Part shown: piece by piece, positions 22,951 to 35,569 of the stretch
How the letters are laid out: every line of letters begins with the position of its first letter
Position numbering within the stretch: position 1 is the stretch's first letter
Source: Struthidea cinerea
Lineage: Eukaryota; Chordata; Aves; Passeriformes; Corcoracidae
Assembly (NCBI GenBank): GCA_013397865.1
Contig: VZTI01003648.1
Span: 904,321 to 968,320, forward strand
Direction: 5' to 3'
Length of the DNA stretch: 64,000 bases
The notes under the pieces: model-generated
Told to the model about the DNA's origin: nothing
What the model saw: only the letters and a program-made list of their open reading frames with translations
Database searches by the model: none
Translations under genes and position numbers: made by a program

Positions 22951-24250
22951 GGCGCTCCGCGCTCCGCGCCGCTCTGCCCCGCGCTCCGCGGGCGGCAGCT
23001 CTCGGCGCTCCGCGTCCCCGCGCATCCCCAGCCTCGCAGCAGCCGCGCCCCGGCCCCGGCTGCCTGTGCTCTCTGCTCTGCGTGTGTACCCCCTCTCCAG
23101 CCCCGCGGCCGGGCAGGAGGCGCGGAGTTGAGCGCGGAGGGCAGCGGCGGTGGGCAGCGACCCGCGGTTCCCGGGGTCCCCCGGGCCCGGCCGCGGGCGG
23201 CTGTGCGAGGGAAGCGGGGGGGGAGGGGTGTTGGTTATTTTTTGGGGGTGGTAAAGGCTGCCTGCACTTTCTGCAAGTTCCTTTTGTGGCTGGAATGAGA
23301 TTAAAGAAATTTGGCTCTCGGCACCTGCGTCATACGGAGACAGTTCGTGGAGGGAGGAGGCTCCTTGCTGCATCCTTGCAGGCAGCGCTGGGGGGCTCAT
23401 TCGCACCCTCTCCCCGTCAAAACCAGGCTCCATCTCTCCTTCTCAGCCCGCTCCCTCCCTTCTGCCCACGACTCCCACTCCCCGCAGGGCCGCGGGGGCA
23501 GCAGCATCCCCAACTCCGGGAGCTGCGAACAAGCCCGAGCAGCCTTTCCCTCCCTCCCGCACCGGCTGCCGCTTGCGCGTGGATGCTGTCGGCGAACGCG
23601 AAGCCCACCCAGGCTCTGCTGAGCCTTAGCCCCGGCTTTCTGCTTCAATTCACCAAAGTTTGAACACGGTTTTTGCCTCCTCTCCCGCCTGCTGAAGCAG
23701 CAACGGTGCCTTTCTGTAGGAGAGCTGACCCCTGGAAGGGGCCATCGCGGAGCTTTGGGCTGAAAGATGCTCCCTGAGCCTGTGCAGAGCTGCGACTTTT
23801 AAAGCCGGGGAGCGGAGCGCTTGCTTGGCGAGGTCACCGCTGACGGAGGGGTGGCAGAGCATCTGGAGGAAGGGACGCCGAGGGTGTGTCTGAGGAACGC
23901 GTTAATTAGGCGTGCTTCATTAGCAGTTACCTGCTATGGCTTCGGACAGACTCCATCTATCCGGAGAGGAGGAGAAGGCTAAGCCCAGTGCGGGGGATCC
24001 TTCCTGCAGACGCGAGGGGTTCGCTGAGGTGCTGTGGAGCCCGGGGAAGGAAGCATCCCTGTGTCCCTCGCCGCTTTAAGCTCGTGCCTGTGAATCGGCT
24101 GGGCAGCTGAGAGCAGACATCTCCTGCGGTGGCAGCGGGGGCTCAAGGCAGGGTCAGATTTGGGGATTGCTTTCTGCCGGCTGCATCCCGGTGGCTGCCC
24201 CCTGCATCGCACCCCCGGGGGACGTACGGCTGCAGGCAGGGAAACTGAGG

Positions 24251-25179
24251 CGTGGGGAATGGGCAAGAGGAGGAGGCTGGGCAGGCAGGCAGAAGGTCAG
24301 AGGGGCTTTTCCTGCACCTTTGGTGGAGCATGAGGCTGTTGATTTGAATCTCGGGTCTGCGCTCGCCGCAGTGAGGGGCAAATCCCCGGGTTTGTGCAGG
24401 GAGGCTCGGTGGGAGAGAGGGGCCACGGAGCACCCGCCAGCCTGCTGGGAGGAGCAGGTCCTGCCCGCCAGGCACCTGAGCAGCCAGAGGTGGTGACTCC
24501 TCGGGAGCTGGGGCCCGGGCTCGTGTGGATGCTTGTGTAGAACCGCACTGCCAGGACTGGGAAAACACGTGCTGCTTGCTGGGTCTCATCGTGCTGGTGC
24601 TGGGTCGGGGTTTGACTGCAAGTCCCGGCAAACCAAGGATGAGGAATCAGTCTCTTTCCGGGCTGAGGCGGAGGTTTCCTCTGGGCTCAGGTCCTGGCGA
24701 GTGAGGCAGCTCTGCAGGCAGGGAAAGGCCGGGCTCCCATGTTTGTGAGGCTGCTTGTGGGGTACAAGGGTCTCAAGCCACTCCCCTGGAGAACTCCCTG
24801 CCCCGCACCCCAAACTTGCTCACAGGGACTCGCCAGGTGGATTTGAACATCAGCAAGGTGAGGGTGCACGGACAGTTTGTCACCATGGGCAGCAGCCACG
24901 GGGGAACACATGGATCTCTTGCTGTTCTCCTGATGGTGGTGCTCCAAGCTCCCCAATCCCCCTAAAACAGCTCAAGAACCGTACTGAGAAGGAGAAACCA
25001 AATCGATGGGAGCCCTTCCCTGACACAGCTGCAGCTCTGACTGCTTCACCCACAGCTCTTGGTGGGTAACAGGCACCCACACCTGCTGGGCTGGGGTGGG
25101 CTGGGGGGGCTGCAGCTCCTGCCCTGGCCCTGGGATGTCTGTGGGGTTCCCGGCCCTCTCCTTGCTACTGTTCATCCTG
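24251..25179. other. Flank of CpG island, no gene seen
   Basis: GC-rich sequence without a recognisable exon, repeat family or RNA gene. Short G- and C-rich words recur but without order. Confidence 0.5.
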
Positions 25180-25330
25180 TCAGTGCCCGCAGCAAATGCA
25201 ATAAAACCCGAGCAAAACGCTAATTAACGAGTACAAGCATGTAGGGTGTAAAGTAGATGTTTAACCTTATTATATAAACAAACATAAAGGAGCCATAAAT
25301 TAGGCAGGGGAAGAAGTCAATTCATCGATG
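25180..25330. promoter_or_regulatory. AT-rich candidate conserved noncoding element
   Basis: An abrupt AT-rich island holding CTAATTAACGAG, a TATAAACAAACATAAA forkhead-type stretch and CCATAAATTAG. It is neither repetitive nor coding. It resembles developmental enhancers by composition only. Confidence 0.35.
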
Positions 25331-28300
25331 GAACTGCCCAGGCAGAAGAGATAAAGGCAGCACGAGGCGGCCGAGGGACGGGGACGTGATGCAGCCAGCG
25401 CCTGTAATCCTCTCGCCTTTTAATTGCGCCCGTAATGGGAAACAAAATGTCAATGGCATTAGATGCTGCTCCCATCCGTAAGGTGGTCCCAGCCAGGGGA
25501 GCAGCATCCTAGAGCCAGGGTAAAAAACCTGGTGAGGGTAAGATCTGGGACTGCTTGGATGCTCCCAGCTGCTGGGTACTGGTCTGCAAGCCCAGTTTGC
25601 TGGCTGGAGTTACTGGGAGGTGGCTGCTGCCTTTAATGGCATTAAGTGCTTGAAGCTCACGCTCTCTGCAGGACCTGTTTGACAGCGGGATTAGTTCCTG
25701 GTCTTCCCTCACCCACCCCACGGCACAAGAAATAAGGAAATCAGAAGGGCTGGGGATAGGAAATTAAAAAATAAAATAGAAAATACAGGGCGGGTTCAGC
25801 GGGTGCCATTTGTCTGTGCCTTGGTCTGAAAGGGATTTTCCCCTCATCGCTCTCACATCCCACCAGGCAGGTCCAGTCTCCCTTACGGATGTGCCCGAAA
25901 CGAGTCCCAGGGTGCCCAGCAGCGTTTCGGCTGACCTTTAGTTAAAGATTTTCCCTATCGGCTGCCTCCACCCCCACAGCCCCAAGGGGAGGTGCTTCGG
26001 CTGGGTTCCATGGGAATTGAAAGGGCCTCTCCCCTCCACCATCCCTGCTATCCCCTAGCCAAAGGAATGCCAGTGAGCGAGCCCCTTCCCACTGGGGCAT
26101 ATTCAAAGGAACACCCTTCCTTGCCAAAATCTCAGCGCCAAACATCCCATCCGCAGGCTGCTGCAAGGTGCTGAGACCCCCTCTCCTCCTGTGCCTTCCT
26201 ATTTCCCCCAGCTTGTTGTCTTCATCTCAGAGCTTGATTTAATTGTCCCTTCATAATTAGCCATCACAATCTCTCCCGGCAGCTCCTTGAATGAGCCCCA
26301 GGTAATTGTTGGGTTCTTTTCCCCCCCACCCTCTACTTTTCCTTGGTACTTGGCAATGTCAGAGCCTGGTATTTCCATAATTGCCCTCCACAGGGCAGGA
26401 ACCTTGGCAAGGTGCAGGCAGCGAAGCCGGCAGCTGCCTTGCCTGTCCCCAGCTTCCACCAGCTGCCTTCAGCAAAACACGGTGCTTTTAACCAGCCACC
26501 GTGGGCAGCTTGTCCTGCTGGCACCTGAGCGTCCCAGATGGCAAAGGTTGGGAAAAGATGAGCAGGTGGGGGTGGCACAGCTGTGGGGTGGCACATGTCC
26601 CCTCTCCTCCTTCCCGTGTCTGTGGGGTTTGATACTCTATGGCCGGTTGCTGCCAGATTTACTGGTGGGGTGAAAATCCCAGGGGTGCTAAATTCTCCCC
26701 TCGTGCTCCCCTGGGGTGGCTGGAGTCTAGCAAGGGGGCTGGATTCCCCCAAAATCGCCAGAAAAAGGACAGTAGGGGTGGTAAGGGCTGCTGAGGTTGC
26801 TGTCCCTAGGAGGTCTGGTGAGCAGAGATCTTCATCTGAACATTTTCCTTCTGAGCTGCTTGGTTTCGTGGGCAGCTTGACCCGGGACATGCTAGAAACC
26901 ATCCCAGCTACCACCTCCCACCCTTCCCTGCCTCTCTCTCAGCTTTTTTGCTGAATACAGGCTTTTGGGGTTTCTGCTGCCCATCTCTTTCCTCAAGGTG
27001 GATGGAGCTCCAGCGAGTCACCACAGGAGGACAAGATTTGGAGCCTCTTGCCAGTGTGTGCTGGTGTGGATCATCGCTAGAGAAATTATGCAGGGCTGTT
27101 TGACTGGTACCTGGGTGGATGTGGGATGTCGCTTTGGCCCAGCCAGAACTCTCTCTGCTGTTGGAGGAGATCACAAATCCCTCACCCTTTGCGGAAATGA
27201 AATGCTTGTAGCTACTACAAGTGTAGGAAAGTCCTTTGGTACTGGCTGTTCTCCCGAAGAACGGTTTGGCAGAGGTGAGGGATTTGCTCTCTCCTTCCCC
27301 TCCACTCATGAGAGGCATCACAGGAGGGAGAAATTAATTCAGCTCTCTGTCCTTCACCTCCAGGTCAGCTCCCTCCTCTTTCTCCCACTCCTTTGGGAAG
27401 AATATCCCACTTGAGACCATGCAGGGCTGAAGTCTGGGGATGCAGCTGGAGAGGGGCCTGGCAGCAGAAGTGCTCCACTGGGTGCTGGCTCTCCGTCTGA
27501 AGTGCAGGTGTCCTCCCTGGTGGAAGGGAAAAAGCCTTGCCCTGCCCGCCTGGCATCCAGGGATGTGTGGCAGCATCCCAGGGGAAAGCTGGGCTGTTTG
27601 CAGTAGCTGCAGCTCGTGGCTGGCTGCTGGAATTGCTCTTCCTTGGCCCGGCTGCCTGGGATTTGAAAACTGATTGCCGAGTCAATAGTGACGCATTCGG
27701 GCCATGCCGGGCTCTGGCAGCAGGGGAGGCACTGGGGGATGGATGGCTGCCCCCACCAGCAGCCAGCGTGGGGCAGGCTGGGCTTTGGCTCTCCACCTCA
27801 TGGCTGGCAGGGGAGGTGAGCCCTGAGCCCTGCCCGCACCACGCTGGAGCCGAGGCTGGCGGGGAGCAGGATGGATGAGCTGCAGGAAGAGCAAAGCATC
27901 CTCACACAGCCACCCACTGTCCCCACCAGTGAAGCTCAATGCCCACCACCGTGGTCCTAGAGCATCATCTCCAGTAAGGAAACGTTTCCTGGTGAAGCTC
28001 CTGAACCTTCTCCCTGATGGCTCCATTCGTTTTGGCCGAAATCACATCAGCAGAAATCACCAAAAACGGGGATTCCTAAAGTGCATTGTTTATTTTCCTT
28101 TTTTGGTTTTTTTGGTGGGTTTTTTTTTGGTGGATGAGTCCTCTAATCCCCGTGGGGTTTTGCAGCCTCGCTTGGTTGATCACCGCAGTCAGGAACTGGT
28201 CCTGTTGATGGAGCACATCCATGTCCCTGCTACGTAACACGGGGACAAGCAGGGAGCTTCACCGGAGGCGGTTTTGGCTGCTCCCACTGCAGACGGCCCA

Positions 28301-28479
28301 GCATCCCTGCAGAGAGAGTGTGGCTGGTAATTAAAATGCGGATTGATTTGATTCGATCTGGTTGTTGTCCCTTGGGGAAGCGAGGGACACATTTGTCGTG
28401 GGGGATCAGTGTCCTGCCTGGTCCTGCCTGGTCCTGCTAGCCCCCTGGCCACAGCCCCTCATGCAATGCGTGTTGCTTC
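25331..28479. other. Intergenic, no gene seen
   Basis: GC-rich sequence with numerous chance open frames up to about 190 codons on both strands (for example 26333-26914 minus). No domains, splice-bounded exons or repeat families were recognised. Confidence 0.55.
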
Positions 28480-28665
28480 TACTTGCAGAGAGCCTTGAAA
28501 GAAAATCCCTCTGCAAAGCATCAGCATTAAAGTTGTCTTTAATTACACAGTTAATTTATTATGTAGCACTAGTAACAATGTAAACCAGGCAAACGGCTGC
28601 GAGATAGCACGCCGAGAATTGCCTCATTTGGTAAATAATTTTTAACTCAAGTCATTATTTCCTGC
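28480..28665. promoter_or_regulatory. AT-rich candidate conserved noncoding element
   Basis: A compact AT-rich block with TTTAATTACA, GTTAATTTATTA, AGTAACAATG (SOX-type ACAATG) and AAATAATTTTTAA in about 180 bp, bounded by GC-rich DNA on both sides. There is no coding potential and no repeat signature. Confidence 0.4.
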
Positions 28666-31059
28666 GAAGGGGAAGGATGCCGGGAGCACCCTGGGGGCTT
28701 TTCTGGCCGCAGGAGGGATGAGCTGGTGGTGTAATTCCTCATTAATTACTCGGTGCTGTCGTTGCCTCCTCCCCACACCTGCCTGACGTGCACCCATCCC
28801 CGTGTCCGTGCACCCCAGGACAGCCACGGGGGCCCAGCGGGTGCTTCCAGTGCTGCCCACGGGAGCCACTGGCCGCACCCTGGCAGCACTCCTGGGCAGA
28901 GCTTGGTTGGTTTTCCTTTGGGCTGTTTTCGGTTTCTATTCTGTTCCTCTCCAATTTTAACCCATCTCCTTGCCATGTTATTACGGCAGCGTCCGCTTCT
29001 GCTAGCCTTGCTTAATGACCACTAATTGCAGCGGGACGCTGATCAGCGTGCAGGGCTCCTCTCTCTCCGCGGGGATCCTGGCAGCGGGCAGTGGCTGGGC
29101 TGGGGGCGGGCGCTGCTCCAGGCACGCCTGGTACCTGACGCTTGCGGCTCTGCTGCCCGCATCCTGAGGTCCTCCGGCTGCCCGCCTTTCCGTAGGAAAC
29201 ACGGTTTGGATGGAGCCGCTCCATTTATGTTTCCTCCCCTTGTCCTCCCTCTCCAGCGCATCCTGCTCACCCTCCTGCCCTGGCTGCGTCCCCGTCCCCC
29301 CCCACCGCTCTCCGGCTTCGCCCACACGCTCTTCCTCGCTGCGACCTTTTGTTTGGCCCCGGGCTTCATTTAAAAGCGCCATTGATGCCATTAGGCGCTA
29401 ATATGAAGGGAGTCTCTCTCCGGCTGCCCTCCGCAGATGGGGACCTCGGCTCAATCCACGTCCTGTTCTCCGCTGGCGAATAACAATGAACTCGGGCGCC
29501 ACAGGGAGACAGAGAAAGAGCCACTCTGTGCTCCGGGAGACAGCCCTGTCCCCGGGGCCAAAATAACTCCACTTGTTTTATTTATCAACTCCGGGGGGAC
29601 GGCGTGTGAGTGGCATACAGATGTTGCCACAGCTGGCTCTGCCCGCCCGACGTGCCTGGGACCGGTCCCACGGCGCAGTCCCGTGTGGGGCAGGGGGATG
29701 CTCTGCAGTGTCTGTGTCTCCGCAGCCCCTTCAGAGCTGGAAAAACTCCTGGAGGGCGTTTTAAAATGAAAACGAGATTTGGGCTATGGGCATCTCCGTG
29801 GCAAGGAGCCTCCAGCTGCCGGTATCCGACCTGCCATGCATTTCTCAGAGCCTCCCCTGATCTGCTACCCCAGTGAAGCTCACACGGAGCCTGGGGCAGC
29901 TCAGCTTCTGCGCAGCAGCTCCAGAGTTTGCAACAGGGGAGGAAACTCTCCGTCGTGTGTGCACACACAAAATGAAATGACGGCTGATAGCAGCTGAACT
30001 GATTTTCTCCTGCTCCCTCCCCACACCAACGCAGGCTCCCTGCCTCCCTCCCTCCCTCTCCTCACTCTCTGCTCTCCCACGAGTGAATTGGATTAGTCAC
30101 CTTCTTAATTAACTGTGCTGGTGTGAGCTCTATTAGGTATTAAATGTTTGTCACAATCCAATTTAAAAAATCCATCCCAGCAGGGCAGGGTTTGGGAGGC
30201 ACTGGGTGGTTGCAGCTCTCACTCCGGGGGCTTGGAGGCGTGAAGCTGAGTGGGACTGGGGGGGACTGCGGGCTGTAACTCCTCCCCCCGCCCTCAATTT
30301 CTTAATTCCCGTGGTAGGCCTTTGGGAAAGGTCATCCCAGCCCTCTCAGCAAGGGCTAGGCACAAAGCTGACACCCCGGGGAGAGGCAGAAGTGTCCCCG
30401 TGGCAGCCCCAGAGCCCCCCTGAGCCAGTGCTGGTTGAATATGCGGATGGAGCTGGGTGTGCATCCACGGTGGAGCTGTGGTGCGCGGGCTCTGACTGGC
30501 AGCAGGGTGCCTGGCAGCATCGGCGAGGCTGAGCTGGGCAAACCCAGCCTTTTTTGGGGGGGTAAGGGCTGCGCTGATGCTGTGCAGGCCGGATGCTGTC
30601 GGGAGGGAGGGAGGGAGATGGCAGCAGCGCTCTCAGCAGCGAAGGCAGCGTTCCTTTTGAATGAACGCTGGCAATGAATGAGGTTTAGCTGCTGTTTTAA
30701 AACCAACCCAGCTCCTGAGAACGGGCACGGATCATCCTCCTGCAGCCCCCAGCACGGCCCGGGCCCCTTTCTAGGGCATGTGCCCCACGGGAGGTGTCCC
30801 AGGCTCCCCAGCTCATCGCTTCTGAGCTCTTTTATCTTTTCCCCCTCTCTCCTAGACAGTTGCCAATCCATTACAAACTTTCACCTCTCGTCTTCGTTCC
30901 CTTAATAGCCTCTGCAGAGTTACTTTATTAAAGCCTGGTGGAAACTCTGAATTCATTACAACTCCTTGTGCTCCATCACACAGGGCTTCTCTGGCTCCCT
31001 CGGGTCAGGGCTCTGGTAGTCTGTATGGGCCCTGCGGAGCACTTGGGCTTGTTTCTTCC
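28666..31059. other. Intergenic, no gene seen
   Basis: Mostly GC-rich. A stretch at about 29370-29600 has lower complexity of CpG and words such as ATTAGGCGCTAAT and AATAACAATGAAC that could be regulatory. Open frames here lack recognisable similarity. Confidence 0.5.
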
Positions 31060-31145
31060 TAGCCCAGGTTATTATTTATAATTTTTATGTCTTTGTTAAT
31101 GATGTATCATTAATTATTTGTTACTATAATTGAATTTGTTTTCTC
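31060..31145. promoter_or_regulatory. AT-rich candidate element
   Basis: About 85 bp of almost pure A/T containing ATTATTTATAATTTTTATG, ATCATTAATTATTTG and ACTATAATTGAA, surrounded by GC-rich sequence. No repeat family was recognised. Confidence 0.3.
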
Positions 31146-31703
31146 CCTGCACTAAATGGTGAGGCTTACTGGGCTGGGATGCCTCCCAGCAGCACCCTGC
31201 ACATGTTTTGCCACAGAGGAGGTGAACCACAGACTGGACGGGTGGGTAAAGCATCATTTTCCACAGTAAATTCTGTGTTGTTCAGCGTTTTTGGTCTAAA
31301 AAAAGCCTCTTGAGGCAGCCCTGTAGGTACCCAGGGGCTCTCAGTGCAGGTCACACACCTCATCCATGAAGTCCTGATGCACTCCAGGAGGGGAGACCGC
31401 TGTGGGGAGCATCACTTTTGTGGCAGTGGCAAAAAGTCTCATCCCTTTAAATTGCTCTGTACTGACTGTGGCTTCACAGCTCAGTCCCTCTGTGCAGCGA
31501 CACACGAGCTTCCCCATGGCCGGTGCACTGGTGGCCTGCGGGACTCCGGCCACGGGCACCTCACCTGCTGTCCCCTCCAGGGCTCCTGGCAGGGCCCAGG
31601 CATCCTTGATGTCCAGCCTGAAGTGGGAATGTCCGGACAGGCCCAGGGAGGAGGAGTGGGTGCAGGTGCTGGTGCGCTCAGGAAGCAGCTGGAAGGGGTT
31701 TGT

Positions 31704-32091
31704 TGTTGGGGTGCACTGTGTGCTGGAAGAGAGAGATGGGCCCTGATGGTCAGAGAGGGCCTCTTTCCTGGGCCTGGAGGTGACCCTGGGAGTGCATCCA
31801 GGTCACCGGGGATGGACTGAGAGAGGATTGTGTGTTTATGGACAGACTGGGCCTAGGAGAAGTGTTCATTGGAGTTTGTGGCCTTATAGGGCATTGTTTG
31901 CCTATTACCATACTAGGTAAAATCTGTGCAATGCCCCAGGTGATTGGGGGACACTGTGGGGAACATCTTTCCTGTTTATAGGATGTGATATCCTGTTGGG
32001 TGCTGGGATTTAGGGAATTCTGACTGTGCAATAAATGTCTTTGCATTCTCCATCTGATGAGCGAGGTCCTTGCCCGTGTGTCAGTACTGCA
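31704..32091 (+). mobile_element. Solo LTR, family B, copy 1
   Basis: This 388-bp element begins TGTTGGGGTGCACTG and ends GTCAGTACTGCA. It is flanked by an exact 5-bp duplication TTTGT (31699-31703 and 32092-32096). AATAAA near 32030 followed by a short U5-like end gives the + orientation. It is about nine-tenths identical by eye to the reverse complement of 42303-42690, which has exactly the same length. No internal retroviral region lies between, so this is a solo LTR. The 5-bp duplication would suit an ERVL-type integrase, but the family is not identified. Confidence 0.9.
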
Positions 32092-32096
32092 TTTGT

Positions 32097-35000
32097 CAGC
32101 CACAGGTGCAGCGTGGAGGAGGTCAGGGGGATTTACAGGTCCCTCGTATCCTACATCTCCTCCAGGTGTCACATCCTACATCCAGTCCTGCCTCCACTCT
32201 GAGGGGGGCCCCAAAGCACACCCTCCTCACCAAGGTGGAGGGCTGGGGTGGGGGATGAGAGGGGCTTGGAGGTTATTGATTCCCAGAGCAAAGACTGTGC
32301 TACTTCTGGAGGATTTTTTTTCTTTCCAGCAATCAATGGAAATGTGTTTATCAGGAGACCGTGTTTGGCCTGGACAAGTGTTCTAGTGATGTAAACAAAG
32401 CTGGGGAGAGGGACGGGGGGAGAACAGATAAGGGGGGCTGGGAGAGGAGGGACAGCCACGGAAGGAACCCGGAGCAGGTGAAAAGTGTTGAGATAAGGAG
32501 GCGTCCTGCTTTTCCCTGCTCAGGAGAGCAGGAATAGGGGTGTGCACCCACCCCGAGCTTTGCACGGCCCCCTGCTAGTGGTGGGCAGGGGGACATCCCT
32601 GCCTGCCCCAGGGGCATGTCTCCATCCAGGCAACTCCTCGGAGAGCAGAAAGTTGGTTTCCCTACATTAGCAGGAGTGCAGGCAGGGGAAGGAGTGAGGA
32701 GGGCAGGTTTCCATAGAAATGGGAGCTGGCAGGAGAGGTGGCGAGGGCGGAACAGGCGGTGTGAGCCCTGGCAGGGGTGCTGCTCTGCCCCGCCCCTCAC
32801 TCCCAAGGGAAGGCTTCTCCCTGAGGTTTTAGTGTATTAATTCGAGCAAAAATTAATCTCTTTGTGATGGAGGTGTGCTTACTCCTGATGCTTTGGCAAC
32901 GGATTGTTTCTTCTTCCTCCGTAGCATCGTTTATGCTGTAAGATCCTCAGGAATGGCAAGAAGCAAATGCCCGGCCTCAAGATGTTGGGTTGGGAATGAA
33001 AGTAGGCAGTGGGTTTGGAAAAAAGAGCAGTTTCAAATGTCAGGGGAGTTGGTGTGATGAGGATGTGGTTAGCAGAGGGCAGCCAGGCCGGCAGGTTAAT
33101 GTGCCTACCCTTTGCAGAATGAACCAGGGGACATTTAATGACTCTAAAGAGCAAGGCCTGGGGTTTACATCTGCTCTTAAAAATGCCTGTTAAATCCCAG
33201 GCAATCTCTCACTCATCCAGATCCCAGCCTCAGCCCACGTTTCAGCTCCAGGGTAGGAGTAGAGCTGCCTTTCAGTCCAGCCCTTGCATATCCCGTTCCT
33301 GTCCCAGCGTAACTGAAGGAGAAATCCCCATGTGGGATCCCAGGAGGGCAGAGCAAGCTCCAGCTGGGAAAAGGAGATTTCCAACACCCCCGGGGCGTTG
33401 CACAAGCAGCACGAGGAGCGTCCCGATGACCACCACGCTGGGGAAGGTGCATGCCTCCATCCAGCTGGGAGAGAGCCGCTCCTCCCCTGCCCAAGGCGGG
33501 GTGAAGCCGAGCGGAGATGGAGCTGTCCCGGAGAAGAATAAAGCGTTGTCCTGGGGCTCGGCACAGCTGCAGGGGGGATGCGTGCGCCGTCGCTGCGTCC
33601 CGCACATCTGCGTGCCGCTGGCAGCCTCACCCGTACCCAGCTCCCCTGTGCAGCCTGCCTGGCTGGGGGGTGGATTTTAGGAGCCCAGTCAGCAGCCCGC
33701 GGATGAGGATCCTTGCATTTGCAAGCCCTGGCCGTGCCCCGGTGCCACGCTCTCCTCGCACAGCCGGCAGGACGTGAGGCAGGGCGGTGATGCCACCGCC
33801 GTGTGCAGTCAGGGGCCGTGCTGCAGAGCATCCCTGCCCTTCTTCCCCCGCCCCGCTCCTTACCCCACCGTGCTGGTTTGAAGCCACCCAGCCCTGGGTG
33901 GACCCCCCAAGTATCACCGTCCTGGGGAAGGATCCCAGCCCCACCACCAGTGGGAGAGAAGGGACCCCCCAAACCACCTGCAGATAGTGCTGGCACACTC
34001 GTCACTCCTCTGCTGTGGCACACAAACCCCGTGTCAGCCTGGCCCTGATGGCTTCTTAAAAAAGCCACTGCCTGGCGTGAGGCCTCCAGGTGCGGGTGGG
34101 TTGCCACTGGTGGCTTTTATTTCCAAGTCTCCAGGAGTCTGGGTCCCACAGCGCCTGGTGCAGGCAGACCTCTGGTTGAATTTTGGCACGTGGCCCACCA
34201 CACCCCGCCAATGGGACAGTCCTCCATCAGCTGGAAAAGGCAGGAGGGACCCCAGATTGGCTCCTGGAGGCAGATGGAGCTGGGGCAGGCAGCACATCCC
34301 TCTGCTGGGGTCTGCACTGCTCCTGCTTCTGCCAGGGAGGATGCGGGGGGGGGGCCTGCGGAGCTGCTGAGTTCAGGCCCAGCATGGGCTCCCTTCCTCC
34401 TAAAAGAAGTGTATTTGGGGAGTGCCACACCACAGAAAACAGCAGGCTTCATCATTTCCCTGCTCAATGCCAACACTGGGGTCGTATTAAACAGGACTTA
34501 AATCTCCGGGGTACAGACTGACTCCAAGCTGGGGATGCTTTCTTCAGAATTATTTTCCCTTTCAAGTACTTTTTGCACGTGAACGCGTGCGCCTCTCTAC
34601 CCAAACCGGGGAAAAAATCTCAGCTTTGTTTTTAGGGACAGGCACTGGCTGCGGCCACATCATTTGGTCTGCATACCTGGGCCCAGCAGCATCCTGCCTG
34701 CAGCCATAAATCCCCCTCCTGGAGGGAATCTGCCTTCCCAACCCCTGGCAATTAGTATTTGCCTCTCACCCGGGTGCGCCGGGGTCTTTTATTCCCTCTA
34801 AGCTTTTATCCTCTCTTGTTATCCCCTTCGGTGTCTAATCCTCTCTCAAATCCCACTAAGCTGCTGACGTGGCTGTGCCCAGACCCCGACAGCCACCCAG
34901 GGAGAAGTCCTGCATCCGAGGGTGGGATGTTTTGGGATGCTACAGACTGGAACCTCCAACTCAGGAGGGACCACCAGTCATCGTTATGAGGCTAAAAATT

Positions 35001-35569
35001 AAACTGGGGTGAAAAAATCAGGTTTTTGGGGGTATTTCCTCCTGAGTCCTGCGGACAGCTACAGAAATACATTCCCTGCCCCTTGACCCTGATAAAAGTA
35101 CTCACTCCAAAAGAGAGAGGCACCAGTGCAGTTCATTGCTGGCTTGGGCTCCACGCTGAGGGCTCGGGGAGTGACACCCCAGTACTACGACCAGGGAAAG
35201 GGAGCTTCTTGCCTTGCTGCATCTCCTGCAGGGCTTTGCAGAGGGGAAAGCTCTGGGCTCGTTGCTCCCCCTTGGAGCTGTGGCTGCCCCAGCGCTGGGT
35301 TCAGCATGGCAGTGGCGCTGCAAACTCCTGACACTTGTGGGTACCAGCCCTCCCCGACCATCGTCCACGGGAAGCTGCATCCTTTCTTCGCCTTTCCTTT
35401 CCTTTTTCCTTGTGGTCACTTGGAAATAGATTATTTAATGCAAAGGTGGGGGGAAACAACCCAGAATCTTTCATTTGTGATGTATTTATGGTGCATTTGA
35501 TGTGAAAAGTGTCCCACGGTGTCCCAAGCCCACGGTTGCCAGTGCCACCCCATCACAGGCGGCAGCACT
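32097..35569. other. Intergenic, no gene seen
   Basis: GC-rich, with the longest stop-to-stop frames of the window (305 codons on the minus strand at 33190-34107, 180 on the + strand at 33138-33680). They overlap a CpG-rich patch at 33380-33620. Their translations are compositionally biased and match nothing known to me. Confidence 0.5.

Larger units (their letters stand above)
22644..24250. promoter_or_regulatory. CpG island, candidate promoter / 5' exon
   Basis: CpG-dense sequence starts at the gap edge and is strongest at about 22720-23240, tapering by about 24.2 kb. It begins with G-tracts (22644-22692) and contains a 35-bp tandem repeat. CpG islands in birds usually mark promoters. By human gene order, the gene downstream of COP1 on the same strand is TNR, whose 5' exons are noncoding. 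The island could be the TNR start, but no TNR sequence is visible to prove it. Long open frames across it (up to 281 codons +, 209 codons -) are Arg/Ala/Pro-rich low-complexity products of GC-rich DNA, so no CDS is called. Confidence 0.65.

Noticed and set aside
22804..23663. 209- and 281-codon frames in the CpG island
   Set aside because: Low-complexity Arg/Ala/Pro/Ser translations on both strands, produced by GC-rich tandem words. No splice or domain evidence.
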